NCBI RefSeq assembly: GCF_000013765.1
Contig: NC_007954.1
Coordinates: 1,798,001 to 1,862,000, forward strand
Source of the DNA: Shewanella denitrificans OS217
Lineage (GTDB): Bacteria; Pseudomonadota; Gammaproteobacteria; Enterobacterales; Shewanellaceae
Direction of reading: 5' to 3'
DNA length: 64,000 nt
Below are positions 17,628-28,000 of this stretch, in pieces. Numbering within the stretch: the first letter of the stretch is position 1; each line of letters opens with the position of its first letter. Both the position numbers and the translations under genes were made by a program. Below the pieces are notes generated by a model. It ran no database searches. It was not told where the DNA came from and saw only the letters and a program-made list of their open reading frames with translations.

Positions 17628-20111
17628 ATGAGATTGAATAAAATTTTTGCCTCGATGATATTAGTCGGTGCGTCTTTTTCAGGGAATGGTTGGGCAGATA
17701 ACTTCCAACCTTTTGAAGTCACCGACATCCAAGTAGAAGGTTTACAACGTGTTGCCCTAGGTGCTGCTCTTTTGAGTTTGCCAGTTAAAGTGGGTGATAC
17801 CGTAGATCAAGTTAAATTACAGCAAGCGATTAAGAGCCTTTATGGCTCTGCCAACTTTGAACTCATCGATGTTAGCCATGAAAATGGTGTCATCTTTGTT
17901 AAAGTTAAAGAACGCCCAACGATCAGCGTGATCACTTTTGATGGCAACAAAGACATCAAAGAAGAACAACTTCAGCAAAGTCTAGATGATTCTGGAGTTA
18001 AAATCGGCGAGTCCTTAGACAGAACCATGATTACTGGTATCGAGAAGGGTCTTCAGGACTTTTATTACGGTGTAGGTAAATACGGCGCTAAGGTTGAAGC
18101 ACAGGTGATCAACCTGCCACGAAACCGTGTCGAACTTAAATTTAAGTTTGTTGAAGGTTTAGCTGCCGAACTTCGCCAAATTAACGTGGTGGGAAACACT
18201 GTCTTTAGTGATTCAGAGCTGATTGAGATGCTTGAGCTTAAAGATTACGTGGCTTGGTGGGACTTATTTGGCGAACGTCGATATCAAAAGCAGAAACTGC
18301 AAGCTGACCTTGAAACCATTAAGACGTATTACCACAATCAGGGTTATATTCGCTTTAATGTGACGTCGACCCAAGTGGCCATGACACCTGACAGAAAAGG
18401 TTTGTATGTCACCATTAATGTCGATGAAGGTGAAAAGTATAATGTTAAAGAAGTAAACCTCACTGGGGAGCTTATGGGTCGTGAAGAGTTGTTAAAGGCA
18501 ATTTTGCCGATCAAATCTGGCGAAACTTATAACGGCGGCACGGTAACCTTTACTGAAGAAATGTACAGCAAGTATTTAGGTCGTTTTGGCTATGCTTACC
18601 CTGAAGTGAAAACCTACCCTGAAATTAATGATGATACCAAAGAAGTGGTGCTAAACATTAATGTGATGCCAGGTAAGCGTGTCTATGTACGCTCGATTAA
18701 CTTTACCGGCAATACAGTGACCCAAGATGAAGTGATGCGCCGACAACTGCGTCAAATGGAAGGGGCTTGGCTTAATTCAGACCAAATTGAAACGTCGAAA
18801 TTAAACCTTAACCGGTTAGGGTATTTTGAGACCGTAGATACAGAAACCATTCAAATCCCCGGCAGCGATGATTTGGTGGATGTAGATTTTAATGTCAAAG
18901 AGCAGCCCTCTGGTTCATTTAACGCAGGTATTGGTTATGGCACGGAATCTGGCATGAGTTTGCAATTTGGTATCGAGCAAAATAATTTTTTAGGTACAGG
19001 TAAGCAAGCCGGTTTTAGCATCAATACCAACAAGTACCAAAAGAGTGCAAACTTGTCTTATACCGATCCTTATTGGACCAAAGACGGTGTCAGTTTGGGT
19101 GGCAGTTTATATTGGAGTGAGTTTGACGCTAATCAGGCAAACCTTGAGCGTTATAAAAATAGCTCTTATGGTATCTCTCTCAATTCAGGCTTTCCAATTA
19201 ATGAAGTCAACCGCCTAAATGGTGGTATAGGTTATCGTCATAATACGATTTCTGAAGTGTCATCCTATGAGCAGGCGCTGCGTTTTTACAACATTTATCG
19301 TAAAACAGACGATCCCGATTCAGATTTAAGCTTTGATAACTTTGAATTAAGTGCCGGTTGGTCAAGAAGCACGTTAAACCGTGGTACTTTCCCAACTGAC
19401 GGTTCATCACAACGATTAAACGGTAAAATGACAGTGCCAGGCTCTGATCTGCAGTATTTTAAGACAGATTTTGATACTAACTTTTATTTCCCATTAAACC
19501 GTAAACAGAGCTTCGTTGTTTTGGCTCGTGGTCGCATAGGCTATGCTAATGGCTATGGAAAGTTTAATGAAAACGATCAAATCATTCCGTTTTGGGAGAA
19601 TTATTACTCAGGCGGCAGTAGCTCGCTGCGCGGTTTTAAGTCGAACTCGGTTGGTCCAAGATCATTCTATAAACGTCCTGACTTAGACCAAGGCTCACCG
19701 GATTCATCGGGTGACTCTAGTAATTTACCTGGGGATTCAAATTACATCCAGAGAAGCCAAGGCCGTTCTATTGGTGGTAATGCGATTGCTTCGGCCAGTC
19801 TTGAGCTTATCGTGCCGACGCCTTTCCTCGATGAAGCCTATAGCAATTCAGTGCGAACTAGCTTCTTCGTTGACGCGGGTAACGTGTGGGATACAGAGTT
19901 TGATTATGACTCCTATCGCACGCTTCCTGCTGAACAGTTTGCCAAGCTTGAAGATTACAGCGATCCTGCCAGACTCAGAGCCTCTTGGGGTATGAGCGTG
20001 CAGTGGTTATCACCTATGGGACCTATGGTATTTAGCTTGGCTTGGCCATTGAAAGAATATGAAGATGATGACACAGAGATCTTCTCTTTCAATATTGGCA
20101 AAACCTTCTAA
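17628..20111 (+). CDS. bamA: Outer membrane protein assembly factor BamA
   Basis: BamA is the central Omp85 protein that inserts beta-barrels into the outer membrane. A signal peptide of about 23 residues ends at GNGWA. Five POTRA domains cover roughly residues 24-420, and the barrel occupies the rest, including SSSLRGFKSNSVGPRSF with the conserved RGF motif and a C-terminal aromatic residue (FNIGKTF). The length of 827 residues is normal. It is followed by its periplasmic helper gene skp. Confidence 0.98.
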   Translation: MRLNKIFASMILVGASFSGNGWADNFQPFEVTDIQVEGLQRVALGAALLSLPVKVGDTVDQVKLQQAIKSLYGSANFELIDVSHENGVIFVKVKERPTISVITFDGNKDIKEEQLQQSLDDSGVKIGESLDRTMITGIEKGLQDFYYGVGKYGAKVEAQVINLPRNRVELKFKFVEGLAAELRQINVVGNTVFSDSELIEMLELKDYVAWWDLFGERRYQKQKLQADLETIKTYYHNQGYIRFNVTSTQVAMTPDRKGLYVTINVDEGEKYNVKEVNLTGELMGREELLKAILPIKSGETYNGGTVTFTEEMYSKYLGRFGYAYPEVKTYPEINDDTKEVVLNINVMPGKRVYVRSINFTGNTVTQDEVMRRQLRQMEGAWLNSDQIETSKLNLNRLGYFETVDTETIQIPGSDDLVDVDFNVKEQPSGSFNAGIGYGTESGMSLQFGIEQNNFLGTGKQAGFSINTNKYQKSANLSYTDPYWTKDGVSLGGSLYWSEFDANQANLERYKNSSYGISLNSGFPINEVNRLNGGIGYRHNTISEVSSYEQALRFYNIYRKTDDPDSDLSFDNFELSAGWSRSTLNRGTFPTDGSSQRLNGKMTVPGSDLQYFKTDFDTNFYFPLNRKQSFVVLARGRIGYANGYGKFNENDQIIPFWENYYSGGSSSLRGFKSNSVGPRSFYKRPDLDQGSPDSSGDSSNLPGDSNYIQRSQGRSIGGNAIASASLELIVPTPFLDEAYSNSVRTSFFVDAGNVWDTEFDYDSYRTLPAEQFAKLEDYSDPARLRASWGMSVQWLSPMGPMVFSLAWPLKEYEDDDTEIFSFNIGKTF

Positions 20112-20169
20112 AAGCCATACACTCAGCAAGTTTTTTAAAACCTATAAATGTTTTAACAAGGAGTTTACT

Positions 20170-20676
20170 TTGAAAAAGATGGTTAATCGTGCATTAGTGA
20201 CATTAAGCTTCCTCGCAGCGCCTATGATGGCCAATGCACAGTCATTTGCAGTTGTCGATATGGGCGAAGTGTTTGAGCAGCTACCACAGCGTGAGCAAAT
20301 TTCTAAATCATTAAAGTCTGAATTTGGTGACCGTGTCGCTGCAGTGCAGAAGATGCAAGAAGAAATGCGCACTATGATTGAAAAGCAGCAACGTGATGGC
20401 GCGCTAATGAACGACACTCAGAAAACTGAGTTGGTTCGTAAGATGGAGTCACTTAAGTCTGAGTTTCAATTAAAAGGCAAAGCGCTGGATGAAGACATGC
20501 GTCGTCGTCAAGGTGAAGAGCAAAACAAGTTACTTGTTTTGGTTCAAAAAGCCATCAACACCATAGCTGAAAAAGAACAGTACGACATGGTGTTCCAACG
20601 CGGTGCCGTTATTTATGTTAAGCCTACCGCTGACATCAGCGGTAAAGTGGTTGAAGCCTTAAGCAAAGGCAAGTAA
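20170..20676 (+). CDS. skp: Periplasmic chaperone Skp (OmpH)
   Basis: Skp holds unfolded outer-membrane proteins in the periplasm. A signal peptide (MKKMVNRALVTLSFLAAPMM) ends before QSFAVVDMGEVF, and a long charged coiled coil follows (residues 45-130). The open frame extends upstream into bamA, but AAGGAG 6 bases before a TTG at 20170 gives a proper signal sequence; an ATG three codons later is an alternative. The mature length is about 145 residues, as expected. Confidence 0.95.
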   Translation: MKKMVNRALVTLSFLAAPMMANAQSFAVVDMGEVFEQLPQREQISKSLKSEFGDRVAAVQKMQEEMRTMIEKQQRDGALMNDTQKTELVRKMESLKSEFQLKGKALDEDMRRRQGEEQNKLLVLVQKAINTIAEKEQYDMVFQRGAVIYVKPTADISGKVVEALSKGK

Positions 20677-20679
20677 TAC

Positions 20680-21702
20680 ATGAAGATGACTTTAAAAGAA
20701 CTTGGTGAAATGCTTGGCGCCCGTGTGCAAGGTAATGAGCTGCTGACAATCAGCAGTGTTGGTACCTTAGAATCGGCCCAAACTGACCAACTTTCTTTTT
20801 TAGCCAATAGTAAATACCGTTCCCAGCTTGAGTCTACTCAGGCTGGGGCAGTATTACTGAGCGAGAAAGAAGCCAATAATTTTCAAGGCAATGCGCTTAT
20901 CGTCAAAGACCCTTATGTGGCCTTTGCTCGCGTTGCTCAGCGATTAGATACCACCCCAAAAGCGGCCGTAGGCATTCATCCCTCGGCGCAAATTGATGCC
21001 TCGGCTCAGATTGGTCAAGGGGCAGCCATAGGCGCCAATGCCGTTATCGGCGCAGGTGTTATTATTGGCGAACACTGCCAAATTGGCCCAGGTTGCGTCA
21101 TAGGCGAGCACAGCATTTTAGGCTCAAATACACGGCTGTGGGCTAATGTGACGCTTTATCATGATGTCCATTTAGGACAAAACTGCATTATTCATTCTGG
21201 TGCTGTTCTAGGCTCCGACGGTTTCGGTTATGCCAATGAGCGCGGCACTTGGGTTAAAATCCCGCAAACAGGTGGCGTTCGTATTGGTGATAATGTTGAA
21301 ATCGGCGCCAATACTGCGGTAGATCGCGGTGCATTGGGCCACACAGAAATTGGTGACGGGGTTATTTTAGATAACCAAGTTCAAATTGCCCATAATGCCA
21401 TTATTGGTAAGCATACCGCCATAGCTGGCGGCAGTATTATTGCGGGCAGCACTAAGCTTGGGCAGTATTGTATCGTCGGTGGCAACAGTGCCATCGCAGG
21501 TCACCTTAAGATTGCCGATGGGGTGCACGTGAGTGGCGGCACTAACGTCACCAGTGAAATTCGCGAACCTGGTACTTATTCGTCGGCCACAGTGGCCGTC
21601 GAAAACAAGCTCTGGCGCCGTAATACGGTGAGATTCCGTCAACTCGATGACTTGTTCAATCGAGTGAAATTGCTTGAAAAACAGCAGAAAACTCAAGATT
21701 AA
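20680..21702 (+). CDS. lpxD: UDP-3-O-(3-hydroxyacyl)glucosamine N-acyltransferase LpxD
   Basis: LpxD adds the second acyl chain in lipid A synthesis. An N-terminal uridine-binding domain (residues 1-100, with TDQLSFLANSKYR) is followed by a left-handed beta helix of hexapeptide repeats with GFGYANERGTWVKIPQTGG and VQIAHNAIIGKHTAIAGG, which include the catalytic His. It starts 3 bases after skp. The length of 340 residues matches E. coli (341). Confidence 0.98.
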   Translation: MKMTLKELGEMLGARVQGNELLTISSVGTLESAQTDQLSFLANSKYRSQLESTQAGAVLLSEKEANNFQGNALIVKDPYVAFARVAQRLDTTPKAAVGIHPSAQIDASAQIGQGAAIGANAVIGAGVIIGEHCQIGPGCVIGEHSILGSNTRLWANVTLYHDVHLGQNCIIHSGAVLGSDGFGYANERGTWVKIPQTGGVRIGDNVEIGANTAVDRGALGHTEIGDGVILDNQVQIAHNAIIGKHTAIAGGSIIAGSTKLGQYCIVGGNSAIAGHLKIADGVHVSGGTNVTSEIREPGTYSSATVAVENKLWRRNTVRFRQLDDLFNRVKLLEKQQKTQD

Positions 21703-21729
21703 TGGCTAGCGCCATGTTAAGGAAATAGT

Positions 21730-22191
21730 GTGTCAAATCAATTAAACACCATGGATATTAAAGAGATCCTTAAGTACTTACCTCACAGGTATCCTTTTTT
21801 ACTTATCGATCGTGTGCTCGATTTTACTCGCGGCGAAAGTCTGCATGCGATTAAGAACGTCACCATTAACGAGCCTTTCTTTCAGGGCCATTTCCCAGTA
21901 CAACCTGTGATGCCAGGTGTATTGATTTTAGAGGCCATGGCACAAGCCACAGGATTACTGGCCTTTAAAACCATGAGTGAAGAGCCATCGCCAAACGTGC
22001 TATATTATTTTGCTGGCATAGATAAGGCCAGATTCAAGCGCGTTGTGGGGCCTGGGGACCAAATCCATTTCCATGTAAAAATGATTAAAGAGCGCCGCGG
22101 GATTGGCGTATTTATAGGTGAGGCATATGTGGATGGCGAACTAGCTTGTTCTGCTGAGATCATGTGTGCACGTAGAGAGATCAGCAAGTGA
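21730..22191 (+). CDS. fabZ: 3-hydroxyacyl-ACP dehydratase FabZ
   Basis: FabZ dehydrates 3-hydroxyacyl-ACP in fatty-acid elongation and competes with LpxA and LpxD for the same substrate pool. HRYPFLLIDRV and FFQGHFPVQPVMPGVLILEA carry the catalytic His and Glu. It starts at GTG with AAGGAAAT upstream and ends inside the lpxA start codon (GTGA overlap). The length of 153 residues is normal. Confidence 0.98.
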   Translation: MSNQLNTMDIKEILKYLPHRYPFLLIDRVLDFTRGESLHAIKNVTINEPFFQGHFPVQPVMPGVLILEAMAQATGLLAFKTMSEEPSPNVLYYFAGIDKARFKRVVGPGDQIHFHVKMIKERRGIGVFIGEAYVDGELACSAEIMCARREISK

Positions 22192-22958
22192 TAGATAAAT
22201 TAGCATTCGTCCATCCCGAAGCGAAAATTGGCAACAATGTCACCATTGGCCCTTGGACTTATATTGGTGCCGGCGTCGAAATTGGCGATGACACCTGGAT
22301 AAGCTCTCACGTTGTGGTCAAAGGACCGAGCGTCATAGGCAAAGGCAATAAGATTTTTCAATTCGCCTCAGTGGGTGAAGATTGCCAAGATAAAAAATAC
22401 GCCGGCGAGCCCACCCGTTTAGTCATGGGGGATAACAACATTATTCGTGAATCTGTGACCATTCACAGGGGCACAGTTCAAGACAACAGCGAGACCCGCA
22501 TCGGCTCTAATAACCTGTTTATGGCTTATGTGCATATTGCCCATGACTGTGTCGTTGGCAATAATGTGATCATGGCCAATAACGCCTCTATCGCAGGCCA
22601 TGTGCACGTGGGTGACTGGGTTATTTTGGGCGGCATGACAGGCGTGCACCAGTTTGTGCATATCGGTGCTCATGCGTTCGCCGCGGGTTCATCGCTTATT
22701 CTGCAAGATGTGCCGCCTTTCGTGATGGCATCTGGCCAACCGGCGATACCTCGTGGCTTAAATGCCGAAGGATTAAAGCGCCGTGGCTTTAGTAAAGAAA
22801 GCCAGTTGGCTGTGCGCCGTGCCTATAAAACCTTGTATCGTCAAGGTTTGACTGTGGCTGAAGCATTAGACGTGCTACAAGGCGAAGCTGAAAAGGATGA
22901 GCATGTTAAGTCGTTAGTCGATTTTGTTAGCTCATCTTCAAGAGGCATCATTCGTTAA
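22188..22958 (+). CDS. lpxA: UDP-N-acetylglucosamine acyltransferase LpxA
   Basis: LpxA performs the first acylation in lipid A synthesis. It is a beta-helix protein with hexapeptide repeats (GNNVTIGPWTYIGAGVEIGD), a catalytic His within YVHIAHDCVVGNNVIMAN and the C-terminal helical region (GFSKESQLAVRRAYKTLYRQ). The GTG start overlaps fabZ by 4 bases, so translation is coupled. The length of 256 residues is close to E. coli (262). Confidence 0.98.
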   Translation: MIDKLAFVHPEAKIGNNVTIGPWTYIGAGVEIGDDTWISSHVVVKGPSVIGKGNKIFQFASVGEDCQDKKYAGEPTRLVMGDNNIIRESVTIHRGTVQDNSETRIGSNNLFMAYVHIAHDCVVGNNVIMANNASIAGHVHVGDWVILGGMTGVHQFVHIGAHAFAAGSSLILQDVPPFVMASGQPAIPRGLNAEGLKRRGFSKESQLAVRRAYKTLYRQGLTVAEALDVLQGEAEKDEHVKSLVDFVSSSSRGIIR

Positions 22959-22973
22959 GATTTTAACGGCAGA

Positions 22974-24143
22974 GTGAGTGACCCACAGTTTATGCGTTCT
23001 CAAACATCTCAAATTGTCTTTGCCATGGTCGCCGGAGAAATCTCCGGCGATATATTAGGTGCAGGCTTAATTAAATCACTTCAGAAAACCCACCCTAATG
23101 CGCGCTTCGTCGGCATTGGCGGTCCGCGAATGGAAGCCTTAGGCTTTGAAAGCTTTTTTGCCCTTGAAGAATTATCTGTGATGGGCATAGTCGAAGTTTT
23201 GTCTCGCTTACCTAGGCTTATCAAGGTTCGCAGCAGCTTGATTGAACAAATTGTTGCCGCTAATCCTGATTGCTTTATCGGTATCGATGCTCCAGATTTC
23301 AATATCGGTCTTGAGCTTAAGCTTAAAGCCAAAGGCATCAAGACTGTGCATTACGTCAGCCCTTCGGTGTGGGCATGGCGGCCCAAACGGATTTTCAAAA
23401 TTGCTAAGGCCACCCATATGGTGTTGTCTTTGTTGCCGTTTGAGAAAGCCTTCTACGACCAGCATCAAGTGCCTTGTACCTTCGTGGGTCATACATTGGC
23501 CGATGATATTCCCCTAGAGAGCCCTAAATTGCCTGCGCGCACGCTTTTGGGGTTAGATGCTGATGCTGAATATTTAGCCATTTTGCCAGGTTCTCGTAAA
23601 GGCGAATTAGCCCAGTTGAGTGAGCCATTTATCAAGGCGGCAAGCTTGATTAAGCAAGCCTGCCCAGACATTAAATTTGTTACGCCTTTAGTGAATGAAG
23701 CCCGCAGACAAGAGTTCCTTGCCGCGTTAACGCAGTTTGATCCCGATCTGGAAATTGAACTTATCGATGGTCAATCTCGAGAAGTCATGGCGGCAGCCGA
23801 CGGTATTTTATTGGCCTCAGGCACAGCAACCCTTGAAGCCATGCTGGTGAAGCGTCCCATGGTGGTGGCCTATAGGGTTAGCCCTATCACGTACGCTATC
23901 GCTAAGCGCATGATGAGCATCAGTCATTATTCACTGCCTAACCTGTTAGCGGGCACAGAGTTAGTGCCTGAGCTTATTCAAGAAAACTGCACGCCAGAGA
24001 AAATAGCAAGCGCTGTGCTCGCTCAGTTAAACGGTGATTTCAGCGCGACACAGGCGCGCTTTCTAGCACTGCATAATCAGCTTAATTGCCATGCCAGTGA
24101 CAGAGCCGCCGAGGCGGTGCTTAAGCTTATTGAGCAAAAATAA
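22974..24143 (+). CDS. lpxB: Lipid-A-disaccharide synthase LpxB
   Basis: LpxB joins UDP-2,3-diacylglucosamine and lipid X. The N-terminal motif MVAGEISGDILGAGLI, then VGIGGPRMEALGF, the KTVHYVSPSVWAWR block and the C-terminal SGTATLEAML and PNLLAGTELVPELIQ regions are all typical of glycosyltransferase family 19. Two starts are possible, GTG 22974 or ATG 22992; the first gives 389 residues. It lies 15 bases after lpxA. Confidence 0.97.
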   Translation: MSDPQFMRSQTSQIVFAMVAGEISGDILGAGLIKSLQKTHPNARFVGIGGPRMEALGFESFFALEELSVMGIVEVLSRLPRLIKVRSSLIEQIVAANPDCFIGIDAPDFNIGLELKLKAKGIKTVHYVSPSVWAWRPKRIFKIAKATHMVLSLLPFEKAFYDQHQVPCTFVGHTLADDIPLESPKLPARTLLGLDADAEYLAILPGSRKGELAQLSEPFIKAASLIKQACPDIKFVTPLVNEARRQEFLAALTQFDPDLEIELIDGQSREVMAAADGILLASGTATLEAMLVKRPMVVAYRVSPITYAIAKRMMSISHYSLPNLLAGTELVPELIQENCTPEKIASAVLAQLNGDFSATQARFLALHNQLNCHASDRAAEAVLKLIEQK

Positions 24144-24230
24144 CGACGCTCAAAAAGTCAGGGGTGCGGTGGGTTCAACGGCATGCCCTAGAAAGATTTA
24201 CATACTAGCAATCAATAACAAGGCGTTTTA

Positions 24231-24875
24231 GTGACTAAGCAAATTTTACCTTCTGTGATTAAGCTGATAACCCCAGAGCAAGTCTTGTTGCTCAGTGAAG
24301 GCTTAGTGGCCGGCGTCGATGAAGTGGGCCGTGGCCCCCTAATTGGTGATGTGGTGACCGCTGCAGTGATCTTAGATCCTAACCGGCCCATAGCAGGCTT
24401 AATGGATTCTAAAAAGCTCAGTGAGAAGCGCTTGCAAGCTTTGTACCTTGAAATTATGGACAAGGCCTTGGCCGTCAGTGTCGGCCGCGCCAATCCTAGC
24501 GAAATCGATGAACTTAATATTCTTCACGCGACCATGCTTGCCATGAGTCGCGCTGTGGCTGGGCTTAATATTAAGCCTGAGCGCGTACTGGTAGACGGCA
24601 ATCGTTTGCCAGAATTTGCCCTCAATGCCGAGGTTGAACGTCATGCCATCATCAAGGGGGATGGTCTAGTGCCAGCGATTAGCGCGGCGTCTATCATAGC
24701 CAAAGTGACCCGTGATGAAGAAATGTTGCAGCTCGATGCGCGTTATCCAGAATACGGTTTTGCCAAACATAAAGGCTACCCAACCAAGACGCATTTTGAG
24801 GCGTTAGCCCAATTTGGTGTCTTGCCTGAACACAGAAAAAGCTTTAAACCTGTGGCTTTGAGGTTGTTGTCATAA
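24231..24875 (+). CDS. rnhB: Ribonuclease HII
   Basis: RnhB cuts RNA in RNA-DNA hybrids, including single ribonucleotides in DNA. The catalytic motif [15 protein letters not shown] holds the Asp-Glu pair, with later acidic residues in VLVDGNRLP and AKVTRDEEM. The start is GTG with AAGG upstream, giving 214 residues and an N-terminal extension of about 15 over E. coli. An 87-base gap separates it from lpxB. Confidence 0.96.
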
Positions 24876-24904
24876 GGTATAGCCTTAACCAAAAAACACA
24901 TGTT

Positions 24905-24964
24905 AAGCATTCAGAAGTCAACCTTAAAAATTAATCATTAAACCTTAAGGTCTTCTGCATGCTT
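24905..24964. other. Long imperfect inverted repeat between rnhB and dnaE
   Basis: AAGCAT, CAGAAG and ACCTTAA on the left pair with TTAAGGT, CTTCTG and ATGCTT on the right, with a small bulge and a loop of about 17 bases. It has no T-run, so it is not a normal terminator. It lies in the 209-base gap before dnaE and could be a structured leader or processing site. Confidence 0.45.
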
Positions 24965-25084
24965 GACTTTAGCTGGTTGCCAAACCTGCGCCTTTAGTTT
25001 GATTTGTTTGCTAGTCAGCCCGCTAATTTGTTAGTCTCAATAGGGTTTTTTCTCACTCTTTCGCACTATTAAGAATAATAATCT

Positions 25085-28000
25085 ATGACCGATCCTCGTT
25101 TTGTTCATTTACGCGTCCACAGTGATTTCTCCATGACTGATGGTGTCGCCAAGGTCAAGCCCATACTCGCCGAGGCGGAACGCCAAGGGATGGCCGCTAT
25201 TGCCTTAACGGATCAAAATAACTTTTGTGGTCTGGTTAAATTTTATGGTGGCTGCCATAACGCCGGCATCAAGCCCATAGTGGGCGCCGATTTCTGGATG
25301 CAAGTGCCAGGTTTCGATAAAGAGCTCTGTGCGCTAACTATTATCGCCATGGATAACCATGGTTATCAAAACCTGACTCAAATCATCAGCCAAGCTTATT
25401 TGCGCGGCCAGATCAATGGCAGGGTGGTGATAGATCAAGACTGGTTGGTGACTTACAATCAAGGGATTTTAGTCTTGTCTGGCGCCAAAGAGGGCGATGT
25501 GGGCAAGGCGTTGCTTAAGGGGAATCTTCCCCAAGTAGACTCCTTAATCCAGTTTTACCAGACGCATTTCGATGGCCGTTATTTTCTAGAGCTTATTCGC
25601 ACAGGCCGCAGCGACGAAGAACGTTACTTGCATATGGCGGTTAATCTAGCCAAGGAACGTGATTTGCCTGTGGTGGCCACCAATCAGGTGGTGTTCCTTA
25701 AGGCTGATGATTTCGAGTCCCATGAAATCCGCGTTGCCATTAGTGATGGCTATACCTTAGCCGATCCTCGCCGGCCAAAAACCTACAGTGCCGAGCAATA
25801 CCTTCGCAGCGAAGAGGAAATGTGTGCGCTGTTTAGCGACATTCCTTCGGCCTTAAGTAACTCAGTTGAAATCGCCAAGCGTTGTAATGTCACCATACGC
25901 TTGTATGAGTACTTCCTGCCTAATTTTCCCACAGGGGATTTATCCACTGAAGACTTTTTGGTGGTGGTGTCCGAAAAGGGCCTTGAGGAGCGGCTGGAAT
26001 TTTTATTCCCAGATGAGCAAGTGCGCGCCCAAAGACGCGGCGAGTATGATGAGCGATTAGCCATTGAGCTCAAAGTGATTAACCAGATGGGATTCCCAGG
26101 TTACTTCCTTATCGTGATGGAGTTTATCCAATGGGGTAAAGACAACGGCATTCCAGTGGGCCCAGGTCGTGGTTCGGGTGCAGGCTCCTTGGTGGCTTAT
26201 GCCCTTAAAATTACTGACCTTGACCCGTTAGAGTTTGACTTGCTGTTCGAGCGCTTCTTAAACCCTGAGCGTGTCTCCATGCCCGACTTTGACGTCGACT
26301 TCTGCATGGACAGGCGCGATGAAGTGATAGACCACGTGGCCGACTTGTATGGCCGCGAAGCTGTGTCGCAAATCATTACCTTCGGTACCATGGCCGCTAA
26401 AGCTGTGGTGCGGGATGTGGGTAGGGTGCTTGGGCACCCCTATGGTTTCGTCGATAGAATTTCAAAGCTTATCCCAGCAGAGCCTGGGATGACGTTAGCA
26501 AAAGCCTTTGAAGTAGAACCGGCTCTGCAAGAGTCCTATGATGGCGATGAAGATGTTAAAGAGCTCATCGACATGTGTCGCCGCCTTGAAGGCGTGACTC
26601 GTAACGCCGGTAAACATGCTGGGGGCGTGGTTATCGCGCCCACAAAGATAACCGACTTCTCGCCGCTGTATTGCGACGCCGAAGGCAATAACCCTGTGAC
26701 CCAGTTCGATAAAAACGACGTTGAAACGGCGGGTCTAGTCAAATTCGACTTCTTGGGTCTTCGAACCTTAACCATCATCGACTGGGCGCTTGAGATGGTT
26801 AACAAGGTGCAATTGCAAAATGGCTTAGATCCCATTCGCATCGAAGCCATTCCTCTGGACGATCCTAAGTGCTTTAAATTATTGCAGCGTTACGAAACCA
26901 CTGCGGTATTCCAGCTTGAATCCCGCGGCATGAAAGATTTGATCAAACGTCTGCAGCCGGATTGCTTCGAAGACATGATTGCTTTGGTGGCCCTGTTCCG
27001 CCCCGGCCCATTGCAGTCCGGCATGGTTGATAACTTTATCGAACGTAAGCACGGCCGTGAGGAAGTGTCTTACCCCGATGCCCAGTATCAGCACGAGTCA
27101 TTACGTGAGCTCTTGTCACCCACCTACGGCATTATTCTCTATCAAGAGCAGGTGATGCAGATAGCTCAGGTGTTATCTGGCTATACCTTAGGTGGCGCCG
27201 ACATGCTGCGCCGCGCCATGGGTAAGAAAAAACCCGAAGAAATGGCCAAGCAGCGCGGCACCTTTAAGGAAGGGGCGATAAACAACGGTATCGATGGCGA
27301 GCTATCGATGAAAATCTTCGACTTGGTGGAAAAATTCGCCGGTTACGGTTTCAACAAGTCTCACTCCGCCGCCTACGCTTTAGTGTCTTACCAAACCCTG
27401 TGGCTTAAGACGCATTTCCCCGCTCAGTTTATGGCGGCGGTGATGTCCGCGGATATGGATAACACAGATAAAATCGTCACCTTAGTGGATGAGTGTGAGC
27501 GCATGGGCTTGCCGCTTATTCCTCCGGATGTGAACAAGGGCTTATTTAAGTTTACTGTGGATGAGGCCTTTAATATTGTCTACGGAATTGGCGCCATTAA
27601 AGGCGTGGGTGAGGGGCCGGTGGAGTCCATTCTTGAGGCCAGAGTGAATGGACCTTTTACCGATTTATTCGATTTTTGTGCTCGAGTGGATTTGAAGAAA
27701 CTCAATAAACGTATCATCGAAAAGCTCATTTGTGCTGGTGCGCTGGACAGCCTTGGGCCGCACCGCGCCTCCATGATGGCAACCTTACCACAGGCCATCA
27801 GCGCCGCGGCGCAGCACGCCAAAGCCGAGGCCATAGGTCAGCACGATATGTTTGGCTTGCTGAACAGTGAGCCCGAAGATAACAAACAACAGTTTGTGGA
27901 ATGTATGCCTTGGCCGGATAAAATCTGGCTCGAAGGTGAGCGTGATACTTTAGGCTTGTACCTGACAGGTCACCCCATCAACCAGTATTTGAAAGAGCTT

